Shown here: positions 55,901 through 64,000 of the stretch, in pieces | Numbering within the stretch: the stretch's first letter is position 1 | How the letters are laid out: the number at the start of each line of letters is the position of its first letter | DNA from: Lasiodiplodia sp. COLG20 | Taxonomy: Eukaryota > Ascomycota > Dothideomycetes > Botryosphaeriales > Botryosphaeriaceae | Assembly (NCBI GenBank): GCA_009801085.1 | Contig: VNWV01000005.1 | Coordinates: forward strand, 2,728,001 to 2,792,000 | Direction of reading: 5' to 3' | DNA: 64,000 bases | Notes under the pieces: model-generated | What the model was told of the DNA's origin: nothing | The model's database searches: none | Seen by the model: the letters and a program-made list of their open reading frames with translations, nothing else | Position numbers and translations under genes: made by a program

Positions 55901-56010
55901 TAAGCATAGACGTATCCTCTTGATGATCTTCCCAAGGCTAATATATCGCTCAGGTTGCCATCGAGAAACTCACACCCGAAGACATGCAGTTCCTTTTCCG
56001 TGGAACTTGA
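52948..56010 (+). CDS. RAD16: RAD16, SWI/SNF-type ATPase with RING finger for global-genome nucleotide excision repair
   Basis: Predicted 967-residue nuclear protein. With RAD7 in yeast it scans non-transcribed chromatin for UV damage and has E3 ubiquitin ligase activity. Exons: 52948-52984, 53090-55899 and 55954-56010; intron 1 (105 bp, GTAAGT..CGTGCAG) is a multiple of three and the frame reads through, intron 2 is 54 bp. The N-terminal about 270 residues are acidic and Ser-rich. Helicase motifs: GDEMGMGKT (about residue 387), LILDEAHSIK (about 503), SGTPVQNRIGEF. A Cys-rich RAD16 zinc finger CKQCSC..CSEC precedes RMKRDH. RING: CNICDEPAEEA..CHHEFCRAC..CPRC (about 715-755). C-terminal motifs IVFSQFTSML, LKAGGVALNLTEA and DRCHRIGQ. 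The end, LTPEDMQFLFRGT, is RAD16-specific. Confidence 0.95.
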
Positions 56011-58216
56011 ACACCAGGATCCGCCTCAACGCCTGCATTCCATGGAAATTTCTTCGTCCCCTACATTTGCTTCATTCCCTTCTGAACAACCCCGAAGGAT
56101 CATACTAAATCGGCGTTTTCGATTGTCTTGCTTCTAATTTCTAAAAAGTTGGCTCCCCATACAGGAGCCTTTTCATTACACATTCAAAAAATTTGGGAGT
56201 GGCTTCACCTCGCATCAGCATGCGTTTTCCCTTGCCCAAAACCAGTCAGGCATTTCGTAAAAAAGTTTGTAGTTATGCGGTGGAACACTCAATGGGTGCT
56301 TGCTGCATGCTCTTTCTATACCCGCGGAGGATATTTTCGTTACGATTAATGACAGTGGTAGGTGAGTAGAGATCAGGCCCAGATGAGGTAGAGAAAACAA
56401 CTATTTTGCTAGCGGGAATCTCCAAAGGTGCTCGTTTTTCATGTCAATACGCACTACTGACCGAAATCACCCTCGCTTGTGAGCGATAGTGGTCTCCATT
56501 AGTTTTAGGATGACCGTCACGGTGGGCACTTTGCACGTGGCTTCGGCTCGCAAATTTGGAGTGGTGGGAAATACTGGAGCCGGAAGTGACGTAGAGGACA
56601 ACGGATAGGAGACGTGAGGCGAAGAGCCGCGTGTATATCAGTCAGCAGCAATCGATCCGGTCAGCAAAAGCAGGCACTGCATGGTCCACCGAGGCCCAGA
56701 TACCGTTATTGATCGGCAAGGCAACCACGGGTGCGGATGCGGCAGCTAAATTTAACCAACGGCAGAGAAGACTACCAACCACTGATCCATGCCTCCCAGC
56801 TGACCGCCGTATCTGCTACATGATTGAATGGATTCGATAGCGGCCCTCGTGGATGCTGGCTGCGGGAATCGCCATCAATATCGTCAATTCGCAAGCCCGG
56901 CCACGCTACCGAAGCTCCTTCAAGACCCTGTTTTGTCAAGGGTTCGTATCTTCCCTGGTGAGCCGTGGTGGTGGTACTGTGATGTGCGGAGAGGATGCAG
57001 CCACTCACAGCGCGCTCCCGACCCCACGTGCTGGAGCTCTTGGACCCTCTCTCATCAACACATTATCTTGGGGGCCCACTTTTCACCCATGCTTGAGTAC
57101 GCGCTTGACCTGGTAATTTCCGTCCTTGACTGCTCTATTTTCTCGCAAAAGCGAATACCAGCGTTAGCCAGGGACGCTGCATAGTTGATGAGCAGAGCTC
57201 GAGGGAGCTTTGAGAAAGAGAGATAAAATAACAACGGAGTGGCCGCCCCGCAGATCGGCCATGCATGCATGCTTGACCGATCAGGAACCGCAATTGGTGG
57301 GGCCTTCATCACGTCCCGACAGCCCCGCGGGTACTGATTTCCAGAATTGCTCAGGAGCAACAGCAGGGCGCAGCTTGTGACAGCGCTTGTCGACGCCTCC
57401 AAGCCTCGCTAAACCACCTTGTTCTCGGGCGGCCTCAATGACTGCATTCTGGCCGTGACTGATGCCTGCTTGGCCTATCTGCAAGCTGCATTCCCGGACC
57501 TCGTGCCTGGCACCGATTTGCCCGCGGCACCAGCCATGGGCGGCGAAACGCCCGCCGACTTGCTGCTGCGCCATGAACGCGCAAAGAGAAGGATCCATTA
57601 GGTAACCTCTCTCACAGCTAAAGCCTTGGTCATCTTCCTATCTCCCTTCTTCTTCTGTTCCTGCTGTCTTCTTAGATACAGCCTCCCAACATGAATACCT
57701 CTTTTCCTTACCACCACCTGACTCCATATTGATCTGCATCCGGATCGTCGCGTATTCAGCACGCGCCTCTGGCACTTCCCTCCGCTGTCGGCCTTACAAA
57801 AGATCAACAAGGTACATTGGGACGCGCGCAAACAATAGTCATTCCAGAGAAAACTTGACGTCAAAGCCTGGACTGCTCAAACACAGGCACGCAAGCACAT
57901 GCGTCCACCTTCAATGCCCAATGCCTTTGCCTGCGCCGTCATCCTCATGTGACCTCCGCGACTGACTCTCGGTCCCGCAGGCAGCACAATTGATCAAGCA
58001 ATCTGCTCACGCAAGACACCATCGCCGTCGCATCGCACGTAGTTCTCGGCCCCCGGCAATCTCGCGCGCAATCGCCCCATTCCTCCCAACCTACGCGCCA
58101 CGACCTTGTAGGAGTGACCTGTAGATTTACGGCCATCCCTCTCACGCAATCGCTCCCTCTCGCGCCAACCAGTGTCTAAAAAGAGAAAAGGAAGCGGACA
58201 GGGAGAATCAGCGAAA
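56011..58216. other. 2.2-kb intergenic stretch, no secure gene
   Basis: Short open frames only. 57411-57601 (+) is open and reads somewhat protein-like (LNDCILAVTDACLAYLQAAFP), but an in-frame stop lies upstream, it has no ATG start and no recognised family. A CATGCATGCATGC palindromic run is at about 57259. Promoter of the 58217 gene at the right end. Confidence 0.4.
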
Positions 58217-60713
58217 ATGGCAGGCATTCTCAACATCGGAGACATCCTGATGCTGTCGCAACTGGCATGGAAGATTGGCCGGGCCTTCACCGCGGGGCGC
58301 AAGGGCGCGCCGGCCGAGTTCGTCGAGGTCGAGAGCGAGGTCAACGGGCTGGCGAAGGCGCTCAAGTTGCTAGCTGAGACGCTGTTCACAGATAGCAGCG
58401 ACGCGCCACCCGCGATGGCGAGCGCGAGCAATGGCGATGGTGCGGACAGGAGGGCGGAATATGAAGGAGGAAGCAGCATGCTGGCGCGGGCGAACGCCGA
58501 GACGCGGAGCGGCGTTGAGGTGATACTGCAGTCATGCCGGCAGACGCTCAAGGACCTTGAGAGCTTGGTCGAACAGTACCAGGTGATCCGCAAGCATCGC
58601 ACTAGTGGTGGCTTCAGCATCGAGCGCAGCTGGAGCGACCTGGTGCTGAGCGCGTACAAAAAGATGCTGTGGACCGCTGAGGGCGGCAACATCCAGGCAC
58701 TGAGGAACATGCTGCACATGCACACCTCGACCATCAATTTGACCATGCAGGCGCTTCAGAGGTTAGCACTAGATTTATTTTCCCAGCTCTTTTCTGGTTT
58801 CTAACAAGCGTCCAGCAAATCGCTCAGCCGCCTCGAAGAAACCGTCCATCCGATGGCCGAGAAGGTCGATGAAATCCACAGTGCCGTGACGGGCGACCTG
58901 TGCGACAAGATCCAAGACGTGCACACCATCGTCCTAGCCCTCGCTGGCGCGAGCCCGCGCCTGAACCCGCGCGACAGCCGCGCTTCCGACCTCGTCCCCC
59001 TGTGGGACAGCCCGCTGCTGGAGCCACTGCCCGACTCGCTGCGCAACAGCTACTACTCGCGCGTGTCCGGGACATCGCAGTCGCAGCAGCGCTCTCCGGA
59101 CATTGCGCCTCTTGAAGGAGGTGGTGGCGGTTACTATCCGCGCCGCCGCCGCTCGTCGCGCCGCGAGTCCGACACCAGCACCGCGCCCTCGCTGTCAGAG
59201 ACGTCATCGTCGGTCGACTGGCGGTCCAGCAGCGGCGGCACCGCCTTCTCGACCATGACAGCGGGGACGAGGACGACGGCCATGTCCCCGGGATCGCCAG
59301 GCCCGTCGTTACGGCGCCAGTCGACGACGCCATGGCGCATCGAGGAGGCGGCGGATGAGGGCGAGAGCGAACGGCAGCGACATCCGGCATCACCACTTTC
59401 GCCGCCGCAGTCGCCGCCGCAATATCACCGGCAACAGCGGCAGGAGCAGCAACAGCAGTGCCGAGCGGACTCGCGGCTTTCGTGTACTTCATCCATCTTG
59501 CCGTCGCCGGCGATTCCGCCCGATCCGGATCCAGAGGTTGGCTTGCGGAGGCTGTCGCTCGGGCCGGCGGCGACGGCGACGGATGTGGAGAAGATGCCGT
59601 TGGAGCGGTCGATGACGACGAAGAGCCAGCAGGACGCGTTCGAGAAGGAGGCGTTTAGAGATTCGGCCATTCTCTGCGAACTGTGAGTTTTCTAGAAAGC
59701 CTGTTCGGCGATCTCGGCGAAGGCTAATTGATCGGACAGACGCGGTAAACAGGTCGAATATTTGCAGCCTCCCAAAGATGAGAACCTGCCTTTGGATGTC
59801 GAGATGGGTGACGCCATGGGACCGTGCCGGATACTGGTTGTCAGGAAACGACTGGCGAGACCCGACGGCTGCATTCGGTTGGCGACGAGCATTTGGTCTT
59901 TGAGTGATGACGGGGCAGTGCGGCTGCAGCAAAAACGTATGGCTGTTCTGAAGCTTCCAAGGCGTTTCTCGTGAATCTTGCTGACAATGCTCGGTGGTAG
60001 TTGCCGATGGAGTGGAGATCATTCCTCACGCGTCATATTTCGCTCCGGAGAAGATATCACTCCCTCTTGTTGCGGAGCTGAAGTTCCATGATAAGGTTTA
60101 CGGCGGGAAACCTATCAAAGTGGAGAAGACGACCTGGGCCAATTACGTCTTCGAAGACGTCAAAAGTAAGTTTTGTTTGCCGCGTTTTCAAAAAGACTTA
60201 CCGTGAGGATAAGATTTGGCTGACATGACGTCAGGTGCAACGCTCTTCCAGAATGAGCTCATGGGCCGGATTTTGGTAGGCGTGTTCAAGACCGAGAAGA
60301 CGTTGAGAGTACACGAAGGCATATCCGGGGTCTTGGCCTACCAGGAGCAGATGTGCGGGATGGAGAACCTCAGGCTTTGGGCCGATCCGGACAGTGGCGG
60401 AATTCTAGCCATGATCCACTTCAGCGCCCAGTTTCGGGCAGGATATCTCGCCTTCTATGTCAACTCCAGCACCTGTCCGGTCCGCGTGAAGGATGAAGGA
60501 GGGAAGGAGATCAAGATCAAAGGGTTGAAAATTCCTTTAGACAGAGACAGGGTGGTCAATGGCGGCAGGAGAGGAAGCGAGTCCGGTAAGGCCGAGGGAA
60601 AGAAGTGGATTACTGGCGCGAGAGTGGAATTCGCTTCGGATATCGAGAAGTTTTTGTTTCTGGAGAAGGTGAAAGAGGTACAGCAGACCATGATCCAGTT
60701 GCCAGACCTATAG
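58217..60713 (+). CDS. Large uncharacterised fungal protein with STAND-type N-terminal domain
   Basis: Predicted 750 residues. Exons: 58217-58761, 58816-59682, 59740-59936, 60001-60165 and 60235-60713; introns 54, 57, 64 and 69 bp all keep phase. Residues 1-60 (GDILMLSQLAWKIGRAFTAG, FVEVESEVNGLAKALKLLAE) resemble the helical N-terminal domain found on fungal STAND/NLR-like proteins (PigL_N type), but no nucleotide-binding NACHT or NB-ARC motif follows. Middle part: coiled helical region to about residue 230, then a long Ser/Arg/Pro/Gln-rich disordered stretch. The C-terminal about 270 residues form an ordered region (PCRILVVRKRL, FHDKVYGGKPIKVEKTTWANYVFED, LRLWADPDSGGILAMIHFS) ending FLEKVKEVQQTMIQLPDL. 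No function is assigned. Confidence 0.85.
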
Positions 60714-61095
60714 GTTCAGCGTTGTTAGTACTCAAGTACCACCAAAGAGTAGCGTGGTCCTCGGAGGGACGTTGAGGTTTGCCTGGGATGAACTAGATCG
60801 TAAGATATCCAAGTATAATCTGCCAGCTTTGGAGACATGGGGGATTGAAAGGTGAAGGGAGAAAAGAATCCGTCTCTATTTCTAATGTTACATCCTCCGG
60901 ATCATCGTCCTGGGGTATTCCAACGCTCCAGGACAAAATCCGCATAATTTTATTACCCGCTTCGACGGAGGGGCTGCCTCCAACCGCACATTCTTGACAC
61001 TCCTTTCCATGGTTTCGCCGAATGTCACCAGTGCCGCAAGGTGTGTACTGTACAGTATCGCCGGAAGTGATAGTTGCCGAAATTCATGAATGCTT
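60714..61095. other. Convergent 3' region
   Basis: A 382-bp spacer between convergent gene ends. Nothing recognised. Confidence 0.5.
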
Positions 61096-61474
61096 TTACG
61101 CGAGGGGAGAGAAGAGCCTGATGCGAGTCAGATTGAGAGATTCGAAGGTGGATCGGCAATCCGGTGGGCGCAAACCTGATGATGGAGGGCTTCGGGGTGC
61201 TTTGCGACCAGCCTGAGGCGACGTCAGTTACCACATTCGGGAGTAGTTTCTTGTTCAAAGCATACCAAAGTAGAGGATCAAAGGCAGGTATCCACTTCAT
61301 CGTTGTCAGAATGTGAACAAGGGCAAAGAACAGCAAGGCCAGCGTACTAGTGGATGGCGACGCGGGAAACGTCAATGAGCTTGGAGATGCGCTCCTGCGG
61401 AAAGGTCAGCGCGCGTGAAAACGAGGGCTTTGGTTGTGGGCACATACCTTGGATTCTTCGGAGAGAGTGAACAT
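61096..61474 (-). CDS. TOM7: TOM7, small subunit of the mitochondrial outer-membrane translocase
   Basis: Predicted 53-residue tail-type membrane protein of the TOM complex, which modulates TOM assembly. Five tiny exons: 61448-61474 (27 bp), 61348-61394 (47), 61266-61294 (29), 61176-61212 (37) and 61096-61117 (22). Introns are 53, 53, 53 and 58 bp. Joined, the protein reads LSEESKERISKLIDVSRVAI, then HYGYLPLILYFG, the membrane segment, and PKPSIIRLFSPLA at the end, matching TOM7 throughout. All junctions are GT..AG with correct phase (GTATGT, GTACGC, GTATGC, GTTTGC donors). No exon is long enough for ordinary ORF detection. Divergent from SF3B4. Confidence 0.93.
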
Positions 61475-61802
61475 CTTGATTGGTGGTGGGAAAATGGTGG
61501 TTTGGCAAGATGTGGGAAGGCGGGCGATGCTGGTCGGCGAGTCTCTCAAAGCTTCGTCGTCATGGACCGTGAGGCCGAAAAGTCGATGCGCCGGTTAAGC
61601 TTCGGCTAAACGCGAACCTTAAGTTTTCTGGGCCCGCGCGCGCGTCTCGCCGCCCGCCGCCCCATGTAAGCTCTCGAAGCTCGACATCATCGCGTCCTTG
61701 CGCCAGCAGCCACGACTCTCCTTCAATCCGCTGCAGGAGCTTCTCCTACCTCCAGAACCTGAGTTGCCGCATTGAGCTCTCGGTCAGATACAAATCGCAA
61801 AC
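61475..61802. other. Shared divergent promoter, TOM7 / SF3B4
   Basis: A 328-bp spacer between start codons pointing apart; GC-rich CGCGCG run at about 61636-61650. No specific element identified. Confidence 0.5.
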
Positions 61803-63000
61803 ATGTCGGCCCCCAGCCGCCACTGGTAAGTTTCCGTCCACAGCTTCGCACGCCCAACAAGGCCACTTTAGGACTAAAGGTACCTTCCCCATTCAAGGGA
61901 GCAGGATAAGGAGGCCACCGTCTATGTTGGCAACCTCGATGAGCGCGTCACCGACAAGCTAGTTTGGGAGCTCATGCTCCAGGCTGGCCGCATCCAGAAC
62001 GTCCACCTTCCGAAAGATCGCGTTACCCAGACCCACCAGGGTTACGGCTTCGTCGAATTCCAAAGCGAGGAAGAAGCCGATTATGCCGCCAAGATCATGA
62101 ACCAGATCCGCCTCTATGGCAAGCCCATCCGTGTCAACAAGGCTAGCGCCGACAAGCAGAAGACGGTCGAGGTCGGTGCCGAGCTCTTCGTCGGCAACTT
62201 GGACCCTATGGTGGATGAGAAGGTCCTGTTCGACTGTTTCTCGAGGTTTGGCAGTCTCATCTCAGCTCCCAAGGTATGCAGAATCACCCGTCATTGTTCC
62301 GAGCCAAATCTAACGTGATCACGCACAGGTTGCGCGCGACGAGAACAACCTGTCCAAGGGCTACGGCTTCGTCTCCTTCTCTACGTTTGAGTCCTCTGAT
62401 GATGCCATTGCGAACATGAACGGCCAGTACCTCATGAACAAGGAGATCAGCGTCCAGTACGCCTACAAGAAGGACGGCAAGGGTGAGCGCCACGGTGACG
62501 CTGCCGAGCGTGCCCTCGCGGCGGAAGCTCGCAAGCACGGTGTCCAGCCGACCACCCAGCCTCTGCCCCCTCAGCTCTTCCAGCAGCCTTCCCTTCCGGC
62601 TCCTAGCGCCCCCGCTGCCATGCTCAACGGCGCCGGCCCGACCCCGCCTCCCGCTCCCGCTGGTTTCGCGCCTCCGCCCAACTACCAGAGCGTTCCGCCG
62701 CCGCACCAGCAGAGCCGCACTCCGGTCCAGTCCACCCCGCTGCCGCCTCCGCCTGCCGGTCTTCCCGCCCGTCCCCCGCCGTCCCAGGCTGGTTACGGTG
62801 GCCCGGCTGGCTACGCTCCTCCCGGCTTCTCCGCTCCTCCTCCCGGCCAGTTCCCGCCTGCCGGTGCTCCGCCGCCCGGCTTTGCCCCTCCTCCGAACTT
62901 CGCTCCCGGCTTCCCGCCTCCTGGCCAGGGCCCTCCTCCGCCCGGCATGCCTCCTGGCATGCCTCCGGGCTTCCAGCAGCCGGGATATAGTAGGCGCTGA
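61803..63000 (+). CDS. HSH49: Splicing factor 3B subunit 4 (SF3B4/HSH49), two RRMs
   Basis: Predicted 356-residue U2 snRNP protein contacting pre-mRNA near the branch point. Exons: 61803-61825, 61898-62273 and 62329-63000; introns 72 bp (GTAAGT..TTCAAG) and 55 bp (GTATGC..GCACAG). RRM1: RNP2 [10 protein letters not shown] and RNP1 HQGYGFVEF (about residues 16-90). RRM2: RNP2 [10 protein letters not shown] and RNP1 KGYGFVSF, followed by [17 protein letters not shown] (about 105-180). The C-terminal about 140 residues are Pro/Gly-rich (GFAPPP, PPPGM repeats), as in SF3B4. Order and content are diagnostic. Confidence 0.95.
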
Positions 63001-63789
63001 ATATCGCACCGTGCTGCGCTTTTCTGAAGGCCTTCTGGATTCTATTTATTCAAGTCGTAAAAGTATGGTTGGTTGGTGGTGTGAAATACCCCTCAGCATT
63101 CAGCGGAAATAAACAAAAGTTATGGGTGGGCACAGACACGCCTACCAAAGGAACAGGGTCGGCGTCTAAGGGTTCTTTATGCCTACAGGCATGGACGTAA
63201 GTAGCCAACTGCTATTCTTGCAGGTGGATCAGTCAGTAATAAAACGTGTGCAGCGACTCGAGCGATCCACTTCCGAGAACATATCGAGTGGGTGGTGAGA
63301 GTTTGAATTGCTGCTGAATGACGCACAATTACAGTGACCTCATGTGAGAAGCTGATGCTTCTATTGCTCAAGACGTGGAGCTTGCGATGATGACTATCCA
63401 AACGGAGGGCAAAGCCTCCGAACAGACTGATAAAAGGAAACCGGAAGACAAAGTCCGGAGTGATGATAGCACGAGAGATGCAGTAAGGAAAAGCGGAGGA
63501 GACTCCTGTCAGTAATACAAAAGAAAGGAAAAAAGGAGATCAAGAAGCCAAATCCCTCCCAGAGAAACGCCCGCGCTCGCTAAGAAATGTAGTCAAAAAA
63601 AAAAAAAAAACAGAAATGCTCCTTCCAATCCACCTTTCAAACTCCTTTATCCTCCTCCCATTGCTGGACCATCCATATGCCCGTGTTGGATTCTCCCATA
63701 TTTGGTGCCTCTTTTTTCTTTTTTCTTTTTCCTGGACAATCCGTCCGTCACTCCTCTCGCCATGAGCCGTGGACGCTTCGTTCTCACGC
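63001..63789. other. Convergent 3' region
   Basis: A 789-bp spacer between convergent genes, with an A12 run near 63597. No gene recognised. Confidence 0.5.
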
Positions 63790-64000
63790 TCACGAGAAAG
63801 ACACGAACTTGGGATCCCTAGGCAGGCCATCGGGACCGATGTTGTTCTTGGCGAAGCGGCCCTGGGTATAGATGCGACGGGCCTCGTCGAAGTTGCAGCC
63901 CCTCGTGCGCATGATGCGGTGCACCTCAGCCTTGGCGGCGCCGTCAAGACCGGCACGCGAGTCGCCGCCCGCAACGTTGCCGGCCAGGTCGAAGTGGGCG
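63790..64000 (-). CDS. 3' part of a conserved small fungal protein (possibly UPF0357 family)
   Basis: Open from the window edge to a stop at 63790: the last 69 codons of a gene continuing beyond 64000. The sequence HFDLAGNVAGGDSRAGLDG, then AEVHRIMRTRGCNFDEARRI and GRFAKNNIGPDGLPRDPKFV with a final SFS is ordered and protein-like. I recall a similar ending (NGLPxDPKxV near the C-terminus) in the fungal UPF0357 family, but this is from memory and moderate at best. Function unknown; start and any introns are outside the window. Confidence 0.75.
   Translation of the reverse strand, partial: AHFDLAGNVAGGDSRAGLDGAAKAEVHRIMRTRGCNFDEARRIYTQGRFAKNNIGPDGLPRDPKFVSFS

Noticed and set aside
57411..57601. 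Possible exon reading LNDCILAVTDACLAYLQAAFP
   Set aside because: In-frame stop just upstream, no ATG, no matching exon or family; kept only as a note in the intergenic entry.

Overview
This window is nuclear DNA from a filamentous ascomycete (Pezizomycotina; the gene set and protein sequences look most like Dothideomycetes, which is inference). The genes are split by many short introns of about 47-190 bp with GT..AG ends and a GTAAGT/GTGAGT/GTATGT donor bias. They encode typical fungal proteins such as mannitol-1-phosphate 5-dehydrogenase, MIC12, RAD16, LAS21 and a GH71 glucanase. I recognise no tRNA, rRNA or CRISPR. One run of 65 N (36800-36864) flanked by poly-T marks an assembly gap. Most genes needed exon joining; exon coordinates below were worked out by hand from splice signals, reading phase and family similarity.

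Layout. 0.4-2.2 kb: PNS1 choline-transporter-like (-). 2.8-3.8 kb: alpha/beta hydrolase (+), with a 238-bp MITE starting 5 bp after its stop. 4.1-7.8 kb: NmrA-like (-) and a frameshifted amidase (+), divergent. 9.7-13.1 kb: mannitol-1-phosphate dehydrogenase (-) and an SDR reductase (-). 13.9-14.2 kb: second MITE copy. 14.9-15.7 kb: secreted acidic repeat protein (-). 16.8-22.0 kb: GNAT acetyltransferase, FMN 2-hydroxyacid dehydrogenase and ethanolamine-phosphate cytidylyltransferase, all (-). 22.7-26.2 kb: a conserved fungal protein and a steroid-5-alpha-reductase-type enzyme (+). 26.6-28.4 kb: MIC12 (-) and mitoribosomal bL17m (+), head to head. 29.4-31.9 kb: SEC23 (-). 34.0-36.7 kb: a three-UIM repeat protein (+).

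36.9-47.0 kb has an accessory flavour. It holds three clearly related small secreted cysteine-rich proteins (37.7, 39.3 and 45.7 kb), a probable fourth cut by the gap (36.9 kb), and two further MITE copies (38.6 and 46.8 kb). Housekeeping LAS21 (-) and GH71 (+) sit between them.

47.6-64.0 kb is housekeeping again: a ubiquitin protease with a CaaX end (-) divergent from mitoribosomal uL5m (+), RAD16 (+), a large uncharacterised protein with a STAND-type N-terminus (+), TOM7 (-, four introns in 53 codons) divergent from the splicing factor SF3B4 (+), and the 3' end of a gene running off the window (-).

The strongest candidates for something undescribed are the composite palindromic TA-flanked MITE family, the cysteine-rich secreted family with a conserved two-exon architecture next to those MITEs, and the UIM / AGPSSF-repeat / Myb-like protein.
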